Under the pieces are notes generated by a model. That model was not told the DNA's origin. It made no database searches and saw only the letters and a program-made list of their open reading frames with translations. A stretch of DNA of 64,000 nt from Pictodentalium vernedei (taxonomy: Eukaryota > Mollusca > Scaphopoda > Dentaliida > Dentaliidae), in contig CM062292.1 in NCBI GenBank assembly GCA_031216915.1, positions 72,026,956 to 72,090,955 of the forward strand. The letters are read 5' to 3'. Below are positions 1 to 11,816 of the stretch, piece after piece. The number at the start of each line of letters is the position of its first letter. The first letter of the stretch is position 1. A program made the position numbers and the translations under genes.

Positions 1-109
1 ATTGTTAACTGAATATAACTTCCAAACACAAAACAATTTACCTTACCTTCATGACAAATTTGACCTGATAATAGGTCATAGAGCAAACTTTTGTTGATTG
101 ATAAAAATT

Positions 110-312
110 CTTATTTATTTATTTATTGGTGTTTAAGGTCACATACTTCTACACAATGGCTAATCATGACCACAACATAGAGATAAAGTCAAGATCAGTC
201 AATCATTTATACCCCATGTTGCATATTATTAGTATTTGTGACTGGGTCCTATTTTACCAGTGAAACAGAGCTTGTTTACCACAGGAAACAAGCACTGCTT
301 CACTTCCGGGGT
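110..312 (-). mobile_element. SINE, variant head, minus orientation
   Basis: It starts with the TTTATTTATTTATTGG tail complement and the shared GGTCACATA / CACAATGGCTAATCATGACC segment. It then changes to a body also seen at 25542-25770 (GACTGGGTCCTATTTTA, ACAAGCACTGCTTCACTTCC). It is the same 3' region as the other SINEs here with a different 5' half. Confidence 0.65.
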
Positions 313-325
313 TTCTGTAATGTTT

Positions 326-1241
326 CAGGGTTCGTACAGGTTTAACAAAATGAAATTCAAGCACTATTCAAGCACTTTTCAAGGGCTATGTCATTCATTT
401 TCAAGGACTACTTTTCCATTCTAAGAAACCAACTGTGACATGTTCTTTTTATAACTGCTCTCCGCACAGTGCATATTTCAAGAATGAGTGTGCGTCAAGT
501 AATATTCAGGCCCATTTCTGTCCTTTTGGTTAAGTTTCGGAACTTCTTGCAAAGTTGTTGGGTTGTTTGTGGTAATTTGACATTCAAAATCAATTGTTCA
601 CAAACAATAATTCATGATTTATTATCAAATACCTCTGTTATTTTCATACAAAGTCAAGGTGAATCTTTGATATATTATCGCTTCCAGTAACCATCCTTTT
701 GTGTGACACGATGAAATAAATGAAGCAGGCGGAGATGCAGACATTGACTGGAAATACCAGTTTGCAAAACACAATTCACTGCTCATTTGAATTGGATGCT
801 CTCCATACTATAGCAGCCTGTGTGTACAGTGAGCCACATGATAGTATGCAAATAGATCACATGCTGCCGTTTCAATTTTCTGATTGGTTAAAATTGACCT
901 GTACATTATGATGAATGTCATCGCAATTTGTGTACTTGTGTTTTCTCTCATTATCATGAACAAGAAAAGTAGTGTGCAGAGCACACAGGCGTATTATACT
1001 ATTCACGTTTTAAACTTTAATATGCTACAACGAATTCCCGAATTTTCTTGTTATTTTGGGCACTAAAACGTGGCATTTTGGGGGGGATTTTTTTAGCAGA
1101 GTAGGTTGGGGTCCAGGATTCAAGGACTTTTCAAGGGGAGTGGTGGTAATTCAAGCACTATTCAAGGGGAAAAGTCAATTTAAGCACTTTTCAAGGCAGG
1201 CATTGAAATTCAAGCACTTTTCAAGACCGTACGGACCCTGT
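326..1241. mobile_element. hAT-like non-autonomous element (CAGGGTTCGTAC ends)
   Basis: Inverted ends are CAGGGTTCGTACAGG and its near complement ending GTACGGACCCTG. Both subterminal regions carry repeated phrases TTCAAGCACTTTTCAAGG on the same strand. The interior is AT-rich and codes for nothing recognisable. An 8-bp duplication is not clear (only TGTTT is shared), so the superfamily is inferred from the CAGGG ends. Confidence 0.55.
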
Positions 1242-1475
1242 GTTTTGAAAAATTACACTGACACTCACCAAATTCCCATTTATAGACCTGTATGGCCTCC
1301 GCAATCTAACGCAGGCATTTAATCTGTTGTATCCATGAGCTTTGTCAAACAAGATACATTAAAATAAATGTTCAGTATATTTGTAGAAAAAATGACAAGT
1401 CCCTACAAACTGAATACTCCTGTTAATTGAAGAATTTTCAATGGCAAAGTGTCTCTTCAATTAACAGTAAGGCCA

Positions 1476-2277
1476 CACAAAGTAGATCTTCTGTTTCTCA
1501 GAACATTTTTTTGTAGTATTGCAAGTAGGCGGGCAGTTTTTTATTTTATTTTTTATTTTTGTAATTATTTCTTTGCCCTTAAAAGTTCATGTTCTTGGTT
1601 TGTTTTATGTTTTAGGCCTCATAATCTGCAGAATAGCATGGGTGGTGGTATATTCTGTCCCTTGAGTGCAAGAAGGCTTTGCAATGCTAAAACATTGCAA
1701 AGCCTTGTTGCACTCAAGGGACAAATTTATCAATTTCATTATCTTGGGTAAAATATCAGACTTAAACCATTTAATTTTTAATTTTTTAAATTTGCAGAAG
1801 CCAAAAGGACCATGCAGAGGGCCTGAGATACAGATATTTAACTTTTTTTAGGGCTGTACAATGTTTACCACTTTTCTTCAAAAGACTGAGCTTTCAATGC
1901 AGTAATCACCAGTGATTTCTTTCTTGATCAGATAAACACAATATTGAGAAATCAAGGATGAATCAAGAAAAATAAATATATATTACAGTATCACCATTAA
2001 TTTTATGTTCAAAATGTTTTAGGCCAAATAAAAAAAATGAATTGATTCTCAGGCAATTTTTTTTTCAAATCAGTGAGGGAGGGAGGACTTTATTTTTATT
2101 TTTTTTATTTTTTTTTTTCATGTAAAGGGTTGAGTATACTCAGTAAATCTTTTTGCTGTCTTTCCACTTGAAAAAGAGAAAAGGTTGTATTTTAGTGTAA
2201 TTATAGTATACCTTTTATAACTAACTGCCGTAACAACAACTAAAAGGATTTGTATTTTATTGTTCTTTTTAATGGTA
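1476..2277. repeat. AT-rich stretch with one strong hairpin
   Basis: 1657-1722 is a hairpin whose arms read CCCTTGAGTGCAAGAAGGCT on the left and the complement on the right, with short AT-rich flanks on either side. This looks like the centre of another palindromic miniature element whose ends I could not fix. No gene is seen. Confidence 0.4.
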
Positions 2278-2284
2278 TAGGTCT

Positions 2285-2452
2285 GTCAAACATCATGATC
2301 CATTAGGATAGGCCCCAGTAACCAATGCTTGGGGTAGGAGTCCTTTAAAATGGGAAACATGGCTCTAAATGACTTGAGTTTATATCGGTGTTGCGGCCTT
2401 CATTAGCCATTGTGCAGAAATATATGACCTTAAACACCAGCAAATAAATATA
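2285..2452 (+). mobile_element. SINE fragment, plus orientation
   Basis: The 3' part of the variant SINE: GGCCCCAGTAACCAATGC..., then GCCATTGTGCAGAAATAT, GTGACCTTAAACACC-like text and the tail AGCAAATAAATATAT. It matches the reverse complement of 25542-25770. Confidence 0.6.
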
Positions 2453-2454
2453 TA

Positions 2455-2595
2455 ATTAAATCATGATCCAGTATATCAGAATTTGTCTTGTTACAGTTTA
2501 TGGGAGAGTGCCTATGGGCACTCTCCCATAAACTGCAACAAGAAAAACCACTTTACTGCAAACACAGCTAAATAATTATATTTCGAGAAATGTGA
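2455..2595. repeat. Palindromic element, family D (short copy)
   Basis: The hairpin GGGAGAGTGCC TATG GGCACTCTCCC is flanked by CTTGTTACAGTTTAT and its complement. The same hairpin centre recurs at 13830-14550, 18080-18150 and 36598-37255. Confidence 0.6.
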
Positions 2596-2934
2596 AAAAA
2601 TTACCATTCCAAGTTTTCACAAATTCTTAAAAAAACATAACATAATAAAAATGTCTAATAAGGAGGTTCAAATCCAACGAGGGAGGGCCTGAGAATCAAA
2701 ACATTATTTTTTTTTAGCCTTATCAGTCAGCACATATAGACTCAGAAACAAGAGTAAGACTCTGACCCAACATTTGGTACATAAACATAATGCCGATGAT
2801 AGTTTTATCTTACATTTCCCAGTTATAGTATCAATAATTTGACTAACCCTTTACCCGATGAATCGGCCACATCCGCTCACGTAATATGCAACTGAAAGTT
2901 AAAAAATTTATAGTAATTTATATATTTTTTATAC

Positions 2935-3130
2935 TTACCAATGACCCAGACATAGCTGGTGCTAACTCTTAAAATATAGGGCCAAACACAAATTTTGCCC
3001 CCCAATCCCCAAAATTTGCATCTAAAATCAAAGAAAACATGTCCTGAAAGGCCCTCCACACTTCGCCCCCACTGCGCATGCGCAGTGTCAAGGACGTTCC
3101 GAAATTGGCGCCATTAATCATTCTAATAAC
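2935..3130. repeat. DIRS-like inverted terminal repeat, left
   Basis: Complementary to 9588-9785 with only a couple of differences. Contains the perfect palindrome CACTGCGCATGCGCAGTG, a consensus-like NRF1 site. Confidence 0.85.
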
Positions 3131-3194
3131 CAGTGCCTGGTAAGCGCTATGTACTCAGCGGGGAGGCAAGAGTTCCCAACTCCTGGAAGGGCCA

Positions 3195-3290
3195 TCCCCG
3201 TCTGGGTCATTGGTAAGTATAAAAAATATATAAATTACTATAAATTTTTCAACATTTTTATACTGTACCAATGACCCAGACATAGCTGAA
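3195..3290. repeat. DIRS-like internal complementary region
   Basis: The first half is the reverse complement of the extreme left end of the element (the AT-rich text before CTTACCAATGACCC). The second half is the reverse complement of the extreme right end (GTACAGTATAAAAAT). The two are joined head to tail next to the 3' terminal repeat of the minus-strand element, as in the DIRS group. Confidence 0.7.
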
Positions 3291-6252
3291 TAGTAAAAAG
3301 GCTGGAGGGCCAAGGACATAGAGCAAAATGGAATACGCTCAATAAAATAAAATAGAGTCATCCCCTGTAGGGAAAAAGTAATAGGCCTTACATGTATCTT
3401 TCTTATTTATGATAAATTAGAAAGATACAACACCTTCCAAAATTGAGCTTCATACATCCATGTACTCTATTAATATCCAATATAATCCTTATACTAATAA
3501 TTTTTAAAGTAAGCCAATAAATAAAGTAAGTCTAGAGAATAGAGACTCTTATACTCCTAAAAGTGTCTGAGGATTGCATAATCATGTCCGTTGACATATG
3601 CAATATTCAAAAGCTATACTTTAAAAACTAAGACTTGAATGAATTTTAAAAACCTAAACTTCTCACTAAACAACCATCCCAATAACAGCTCAGAATTACT
3701 AACTCCGGAGGAGGTATCCCCTTGTTTTCATAGTAAAACAGGTGACCCAAGGGAACACCCTCCCCCCCCCCCCCCTTTTTCTTGCCCTGGGTCAAATAGC
3801 CCAGAGCGAAGAGGGCAGCCGAACGGAGACACTGCCGAAACAGACAGCCTACCTAGCTATAGTAGCAACTGTTAAGTGAATGACATACTGAGCAGTAGAT
3901 AATAGACCTAACAATAGAGGCCTCCAGAAATGGACTCGATATTTCTGAGATAAAATTCATGAATGTGGATGGCTGAGCGCAATGAGCAGCCTTCAAAAAT
4001 CTATAATAGCGACACTATTAATGTAAGCCCAAGAAGTAGAAGAACTCTTACTTCATGAGCCGAAATCTTAAGCACAACTGCTAAGTCAATGATATACCAT
4101 AAGCAGTACCGATAGTTAATAGAATCTATTAACAATAAAATGGAGCGTAATGTCCTTCTACTAGACATCAAAGACAGAAGAAGTTTACGCCCATAGTAAT
4201 AAACAGATATCTGTTTATAAATACATAAACTGTACCCGGAAAGAGTAAAGGCCTATGCCCATACGAAGACGGAAGGACCTTAAAATAATAGGTTCCGGAT
4301 AATAGGAGCCTAACTCTTATGCAACAATCCAACCTAAATAGTAACGGAAGTAGTGATTCCGAAACTACGAAAGTGAAAATCATCCATCGATAGTGCATGA
4401 AACTCACTGACTCTACAGTAAAAGAGAAACCAACAGAATTACTGTCTAAAAGATCAGAATTTGAAAACTACTGTTTCCAGAGGCTCAAATGATTACTTAG
4501 CTAAATAAGAACCGAAGTTAAAATCCATATAGGAATTTAATCTAAAGATTCTAAGTCTATTTATCAAAAAGTTACTAACTGACTTAGATAAAGAGACAAA
4601 AGACTCAATTGTAAACTATCGTAGAGTGCATAGGTATGAGGTAACATAAACCTATAACCTAAATAATAACAGGCTGCAGTAGATCTTGTGAAACAAGTAT
4701 ACTAAAAAATAGCAATGAGTAGTATGGAGGGATCCACAATATGAACATAATGATCCCTACACCACGACGGAAGAGCCTCTACTTTAGCCGCATAGAATAG
4801 CGAAGAAGAGGATCTCCTATAGTAAGAAATCGCGTCCAAAGCTCGTCCAGTACAGTGCTTACAATGCAATACGGACCACACAACGGAATACATGAAGGTT
4901 GCGACCTTGCGGGTTGTGATAAAGATGACACGATTTACCCAGTGAAAAAAGATCCTCACATAGAGGAAGATTTCACGTTAAGACCCACAGTAGACAAGAG
5001 AGTAAATTACCCATGATCTCTGTGAAGATAGAAATGCTATCAACAGAAATGTATTGTGGTTGTTTATCTTAGCAATACCTGCTGAAACAACAGCGCCGGA
5101 GGATATGCGTATCCTATCATTCCGTCCTATAGATCAATAGAGCGTTAACAACATTAGCTCAGAGATCTGGACAAGCCAACACATACGTCTGCAATTGATT
5201 AGCAAGCTGTGTCATAAATAAATCATCATTGGGCGCTCCCATAGATAGCAAATCTGATTGAATACTTGTTTGTTGAGAGTCCATTCTGACAGCAACAAGC
5301 GACCCGTAAGAGAACGGGAGTCCGATAAAACAATCAGACGACCCGGAATATGACGGACCAAAACTGAACTTGGTGTACTATAACCAACAGACGGATTCTT
5401 TCCATTAAATTGAATAACGGAAACGAAAGAGTGCCTCTCTGGTTCCGGAGATACGCCACTACTGTCAAATTAAAGGACAGGAATTTGGGCATGCGTTTCT
5501 GAATAATGTTCATGCAATGACATAAAGCAAGCCTAAAAAACATTATTCCGCGGAAGAAAACTGATTGCTAAGAGACTGCGGAACCCAAAGACCCTGGCAC
5601 TTCGAATCCGTAGGGATCAGTATTATATCCCAATCTGTTTGACTGGCAACCGTCATAACAGCCACACTCGGGTCCGGCAACTGCGGTGGCACTCTCTGAG
5701 TCAACCACCGAATGTTTGCCCCAGTCTGAATCTCTTGTAACACTAGATAGACAAGAGAACGTGTAAATCGAGCAATTCATGGATTGCCGAAAAGTTGCCG
5801 TCGAAGAGAAGCTCCTCCGAGAACGAAGCGACTCTGAGAGAGTTCTTAACCTTACTATCCACGCGTGTGGATGTAGCTAGGGCTGCGTCACGTCTAACCA
5901 ACTCCAATCAGCCACTGAAGGGCGGAGTTATACGTGAACAAACCACTGCCCTCAAAAGAAATTACATTGAGAATAATATCCCGTAAATCTTTTCTTGAAG
6001 ACGTAATGATAACGCCTCAGTAAGGCGGATTACGTATGATAAAGCGTCTAAGTTAAGTCTACTATACATCATGTCGTTCCCAACATTGAAATTGGAAAAG
6101 ACATAAACGGCGAAAAAGAATATATGCAGTCTTTAATCACACCGTCTAGACGCATATGAACTCTCGGTATGCCCTGCTCTGCCAAAATAAACTATTCGTA
6201 TAAATGATAAAATGGCAGAAATGAGCAACGCGGACAAGAAACTAAACTATCA

Positions 6253-8490
6253 TGCTTGGTAGCAGGCTTGTATATATATATATATATAAAGCGTCGAAAA
6301 ATAAAACACATGTTATAATGACAATATTGGACTGCGTCGGTAAGTCAGGGACAATGTCCCTGAACCGATCGAAAAATCCGAGTCCAATGACGCTATAAGT
6401 CTCTTATCCAAGATCGCAGCAATGAAGTCCGAAATAACAATCACTGGAAGATAATGCCAGAAGACATGAAAGGCATCTTCCGATACTACTAAAGGGAAAA
6501 CTCGAAATCTTTCGAATCCCTTTCGCCATCCTGTCAGACCCTATAAAGCGTTCGGTCGTCCGTACCTGATGCAACCGCGGACCGCACCGACCCAGCGCCG
6601 TCGGATAATTCCTGATTCGACCGAGAAACAGTCAATTGCTGGGATGCTGCGAAACAACTGTGCTAACTCGGATAGCACGTCCGTCACTGAGGCCTGAAGA
6701 GAAGCGGTCTTACGATGCATTGCCGCTGGAAGCTCCGTGATCGTTACCCCGTGCATACTACCAATATGCGAGCGAACGGAGTGTATAGGCCTCGTGTCCC
6801 TTGGCTACCGGATGGCGCGACCTATTCGCCGTGAAATCACTGAATGCCGAAACTGATCGGATACTCGAGGTCACGTAGCCAATGTGCGGTCGTGTGCCCT
6901 GCTGTGAGGATGAGGAAGCATCAAGGACAGTCTCTCGGACTGTCAATATAACGGAGCGTCCCAACCGACGGACATATGCTCCGAATGTAAAATATCTGAA
7001 CCACAACATGCGGTCCCCTATGTTGTTGGACGAGAGAGGGACCTCTCTCGCTCACAGCCCGGACGGACCTGGACAAGCCAGGAACCGGACTAACAGGCTT
7101 CCTTCGATCTGTCCTCAATCTGCCGTCACTGGGTGAGTACTAAAGTAATTAAAGTGCTCGCATCACCCAAATCTCCTTCCTCGACCGCAACGGACGAACC
7201 CGGCAGCCGAACCATTCAATGAATGTACGCTACACCGGGTGAGCTAGCGAATGTCACTCCGTAGGCAATAGACATATTCCATGAGCACTTATTGCCGCTA
7301 GCTCTTCATTAACTATGACGACAGAGGCACACTTTTGAAAGACATCTCCATAACTCTTCGAACAAGAAACCAGAAATGCTTGGTTAGCAAGCATAAAATA
7401 ATAATATATATAGCGTCGTTCAATAATTCGAAAGTTTGTGTGACATTATTGGACTATGTCGGAACTGAGGGACGATGTCCCTGAACCGAACCAAAAATTT
7501 CTAAGTCCACCGACGCTATCAGTTTCTTATCCGGCATCGCAGCATTCTGGTCCGACGAAAGAAGCTGTAGAAGACCAAGTCAGATGACATACACAACAGC
7601 ATATGTTGTTCCGAAAGGGAAAGCTTGAAATCCTCCGAATCCCTTTCGGTATCCCGTCGGACCGGATGAAACTTTCGGACGTCCGTACCCGCTTCCGCGG
7701 AGCGTCCCGACCCAGCATCGTCGGATAAAATATATGCGACAGATTCAGTTGATGCTGGGATGCTGCGATAAACTGTGCTATTAAGGAAAGCACGTCCGTT
7801 CCCGAGGCCTGTGCAGTAGCGGTCTTACGATGCATTGCCGCCGGAAGCTCCGTGTACGTTGACTCCCGCACACTTCCTATGCGAACGTCCGGAGTCTGCA
7901 GGCCTCGTGTCCCTGGCTACCGGATGGTGTGACCTGGTCGCCGAAGAATCCTTGATCGGCGAAGCTGGTAATATATCGGCGGTCACGCAGCCAAGGTGCG
8001 GTCGTGTGCGCTGACGAGAAGAGGAAGCCTTAGCAGTCTCCGCGGACTGCCTATACAACGGAGCGTCACGAGCAACGGACGTATGCTCCGCTTGCGACAC
8101 ATTTTGTACCACAACATCTGGGGCCAGATGTTGTTGAACGAGAGAGGGGCCTCTCTCGCTTGCCGTCCGGATGGACCGGAACGAGCTATGAACCGGACTA
8201 AAAAGGCTTCCTCCGTTCTCCCTCCGATCCGCCGTCACTGGGTGTGCATTAAGTTAATTTATAGTGCTCGCATCACCCCAAAATTCCTTCTAGACCGCAA
8301 CGGACGAACCCGGCTGCCGAAAAATTCGGTGAATGGACGCTACACCGGGCGAGCTAGCGGACGTCAAAGGCCGTCGAACCTACTAGGGTCCTCTTAGGCA
8401 ATTGGCGTATTTACATGAGCATTTTTCCGCTAGCCCTTCATTAATTGTGACGACGGAGGCACACTGTTGGAAGACATCACGGATACATCA
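6253..8490. repeat. Two-unit tandem duplication inside the DIRS-like element
   Basis: The unit at 6253-7378 and the unit at 7379-8490 align end to end, with old divergence. Both begin GCTTGGTnAGCA, then carry GGGACnATGTCCCTGAACCGA, GCATTGCCGC-GGAAGCTCCG, GAGAGAGG(G)CCTCTCTC and a GACGAC(A/G)GAGGCACAC end. Each unit contains a series of short perfect hairpins. The duplicated part belongs to the gag-like region. Confidence 0.75.
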
Positions 8491-9587
8491 CCCTAATCTT
8501 GATCGTCTGAAATAGAAATTGATAAAGTAGAGTGACCCTGCGGGGAAAGGACCGGAGTGTCCAAATCCCCAATAACATACCGTGACATACGCTTCCCATA
8601 TTGTCATCGAAATCATACGATACAGAACAGGAGTTAATGCGAGTATACTGACCACATATAGAATGATAATAAAGTCAGAGGAAGACTTCCTCTTAAAACA
8701 ATTGATCAATATCCTTTCAATGTGAAAAGAAAAAAAGTCCTGGTACTCGCACTAACCCCTGGCAATCAAAATACATAATAATAATATGATCCATTAATAT
8801 AGAAAAAATAATTTTCAGAACAGCCCAAGTTTCTGAAAAGTAACGTTGAGCCCCAATGGATCCCAAGCCTAAGTGTGGACAAAAATTTTAAAAATATTTT
8901 AAACAATTTATTCAACACTTACGAACAATAATAATGAATCTAGTTATGATTAAAATAACATCAAGATATTATTTTTTAGAAATCCCCCCCTCACACAGAG
9001 GGCTGTTGAAAATGTAAACAAGGAGTGTAAAAACACTAAAATAAGACTCCAGGCACCCAGGCCCGAAATCAGTTACCAAAAATACACTATCTGATGCAAA
9101 ACAGAGACTTCCAGGGAAGAAACTGCAGAACATCAGATAGTAGATGCAGAACACAACGCCTAACCACCCGTAGGTGAAGACGTAAACATGGGGAAAGAAC
9201 AGAATTCATTCTGTTATTCAGCTAAAACTCCCAAGAAAATTTAGTAATAATAATTACAAAAACTATGCCAAAAGCATGGGAGAATAGCAAGGGGGGGACT
9301 TAAAGGACAGGGAGAGAGGAAAACACTTAAAAAACAGTGTAACTAAATAATCAGAATGACAACAAAATGGCTGCTGCCTCGAAAATAGGTAACTTAACAT
9401 AATTTCATTAAAAAATTTTAAGTTACAGCCCTGATAATATTCTGTCACACATTTTATTCCTCTCCTCCTTCTCTATCCTCCTTAGAATCACCATTTCACT
9501 AATATTTATGTGTCTGGCATCATTTAAACTGAGATTTATAAGCACAAAGATCAGTCAGATGTTAACTGATGAAGGGCCAAACTTAGA

Positions 9588-9785
9588 ATGATTAATGGCG
9601 CCAATTTCGGAACGTCCTTGACACTGCGCATGCGCAGTGGGGGCGAAGTGTGGAGGGCCTTTCAGGACATGTTTTCTTTGATGTTAGATGCAAATTTTGG
9701 GGATTGGGGGGCAAAATTTGTGTTTGGCCCTATATTTTAAGAGTTAGCACCAGCTATGTCTGGGTCATTGGTACAGTATAAAAAT
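9588..9785. repeat. DIRS-like inverted terminal repeat, right
   Basis: Partner of 2935-3130; see there. It ends CAGCTATGTCTGGGTCATTG followed by GTACAGTATAAAA. Confidence 0.85.
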
Positions 9786-9951
9786 AAAAAAATTCACAAA
9801 ATTTCAACAAAACCATATCATGTGACCTCTCTTTGGAATGAGCTTGTTCGACTGAGGGGTTACATGATATGGTTTTGTTGTAATTTTTGGAATAATTTTA
9901 AAAAATGATATTTAAAATAATAAATTTTGATATCGTTTGGTAAAGGGTTAA

Positions 9952-11380
9952 CTAGCCTTTTAGTTTAAGATTTCATTTCCACTAAAAAAAATGCAGGCTG
10001 GAAACTGTACTATAGCTATATGGTTACCTTGAACTGTCCTGATTCCCAGAAAAGCTTCATGAGTACATTTGTTCAACATTCCGAAAAGACGGTTCGCAGT
10101 AAAAGGCATGTTATTTCAACACGAATGTTTCTAACGATTCAAACACAATATTTATTTTGGCAGAAATTCTTTCAAAACATAAACATCATGTCATTCTATT
10201 CATATGTGGACGCACTGCTCAACCTTGGAGTCAAGACAGTCCTGAAAGATTGTAAAGCCTTTCTGGGTTCAATGTTTTCACATCTCTTTCTCAACAGGTG
10301 AGATTTTACATTGCTATGGGGAGAATTCTGAGAATTCTGACCAGATTTTGACCCATCCCTGGTCCGGTCAAAATTCTTTGCCCATTTTTGTAATCCCCAT
10401 ACTGTATCTTTTAGTTCAAGCTACAAAAAGACTTAGAAAGACAAATGTAATACATTAAGTAAAACTGAACATGTAACATAAACTTCCATGTTATTACCAT
10501 GCCACATGCAATATTAATATATCTGAAAATAATGTTCTCCACCCACTGAGAAGTCAATCGCTTCAACTCACACTTCGCTGTTCGTATGCAGGATCACACA
10601 TTTCTTATGTAATAATTCACAAGGTTAAAGACACCATTTTTATCTACATTTTTCAATATTTTTCTCAATAAAACATTGAATCTCCGTCATAAAACAATGG
10701 AATCGCTCTCAAATTTTCAATGAATGAAGCACCGGGTACGACTCGGTACTTCTTTCATTGAATATTTCCTGAAAACTACTGATTATTGATTGAGAAAAGT
10801 GTCTGTGGGCAACACTGTCCACGCATGGATTTTGACCAATCAGGCTATACTGTATAATACTATGAACATACTTCCATCAAAGTGGTCGAGATTTCATAAA
10901 GAAAAGACTGGGAAGTCACAATCGCATCACGATAAAGAAATGAAAAAAAGCATTTCAGGCTTAACTCTTAACCCACTGAGTATTTTCAAGTTCTCTTTCA
11001 TCAGATCAATTTAAAGGGGGCAAAGTTTCATTAAATATGCCCAAATTATACTTATTTCAGTGGCAAGCCAAATCCTGCACTGGTCAGGAATATCCACAGC
11101 AGCTTGCAAGGAGTTAATATCTGCACATTTCTTTTCTTCAGGTAATATTCTAGTGTTGCTGTGAGGAAAGCAAATAACAAATATTGACCAGATCGAGGCC
11201 AAGTCATAAGCGGGTCAAAACTGTCTGTCAGCTCTTGATATCACAGTTCTGTAACTCGGGATTGGAAGCCTCCATCAGGCCTTTATTGAAAAACTCGCGT
11301 TACCGTGATAAATACTTCATATTCTTTAGTTATCGCTCAAACACCATCAAAAGCAAATTATTTCTTATCTAAAGGCAATT
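9952..11380. other. LMAN1 intron or flank, nothing assigned
   Basis: AT-rich. 10700-10860 contains short pieces of element family E (GAAGCACCGGGTAC, CCACGCATGGATTTTGACCA). A plus-strand frame at 10020-10301 is open for 93 codons and ends near AACAGGTGAG, but has no recognisable protein. No gene can be supported. Confidence 0.4.
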
Positions 11381-11383
11381 GGG

Positions 11384-11535
11384 AGTGTGATGGCTCACTG
11401 GTTGAAGAACTGAACTTCAAACCAAATGGTCCACGATTTGATCCCAAACAGCGGTAACTCTGTTGTGTCCTTGGGGGGTACAGGGCCTAAATTCCATTCA
11501 GTTTTACGAGAATGAAAGCATCATTAAACCCTATT
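11384..11535 (+). mobile_element. tRNA-headed SINE, 5' part
   Basis: It opens with a tRNA-like head: an A-box-like TGGCTCACTGGTTGAAG, then GAACTTCAAACC and a B-box-like GGTCCACGATTTGATCCC. It closely resembles the head of the full SINE at 40576-40912. The body is cut off after about 70 bases and replaced by AT-rich text. Confidence 0.6.
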
Positions 11536-11816
11536 AAAAAACAAAACTGAAGGAAATCTCAAATGAAGGTGTCAATAACACTGAAGCTTAACTTGACTGT
11601 GTATAGTGTTTGATGAAAAGGATAATGTTCAATGTTTATTAAAGGATTATGAATAAGACAAGAATTGTGATAACTGAGAATATGTAAGTTATGTACCCTA
11701 CATGCTTTGTTTTCAACAAGATTGATTTGAGGTGTAGACTGTACTAAAGAACTGAGGCCTGGGTTGATGTGGCCCTCACAGTTAGCTTATGTCAACCAAA
11801 GTTACCAAGTTAGGGT

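Larger units (their letters stand above)
1..1475. mobile_element. Split TA-flanked non-autonomous element with a younger insertion
   Basis: 1-105 and about 1243-1475 match the two halves of the W family seen intact at 16064-16486 and 19308-19737 (phrases such as CCAAACACAAAACA, GTCAAACAAGATA and CTGTTAATTGAA). Between them lie a SINE piece and an element with CAGGGTTCGTAC ... GTACGGACCCTG ends. The left end of the W copy lies outside the window. Confidence 0.6.
2897..9795 (-). mobile_element. DIRS-like (tyrosine-recombinase) retroelement, fossil
   Basis: Parts: near-identical inverted terminal repeats of about 195 bp (about 2935-3130 and 9588-9785), and an internal complementary region at about 3195-3290 that is complementary to both outer ends, as DIRS elements have. 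The inferred order on the minus strand is a gag-like region (about 6.2-8.5 kb), an RNase H remnant (about 5.3-5.8 kb, with phrases like VVAYLRNQRGTLS) and a recombinase remnant (about 4.7-5.0 kb, with VEALPSWCRDH). Little room is left for a reverse transcriptase. The coding part is broken in many places and not functional. The near-identity of the terminal repeats suggests a fairly recent insertion of an already defective copy. Family call is inference from structure plus short protein phrases. Confidence 0.75.
2843..9951. mobile_element. piggyBac-type miniature element, family B, split by the DIRS-like element
   Basis: 2843-2896 reads CTAACCCTTTACCCG and CACATCCGC...GTAATATGC, the left arm of family B. 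9796-9951 reads TTTCAACAAAACCATATCATG, the central hairpin, then ATATCG...GGTAAAGGGTTAA, the rest of the same family. The intervening 6.9 kb is the DIRS-like element, so the miniature element was there first. Confidence 0.75.

Noticed and set aside
10020-10301. 93-codon plus-strand frame ending next to AACAGGTGAG
   Set aside because: No recognisable family, no upstream acceptor with matching phase, and AT-rich codon use; likely chance.
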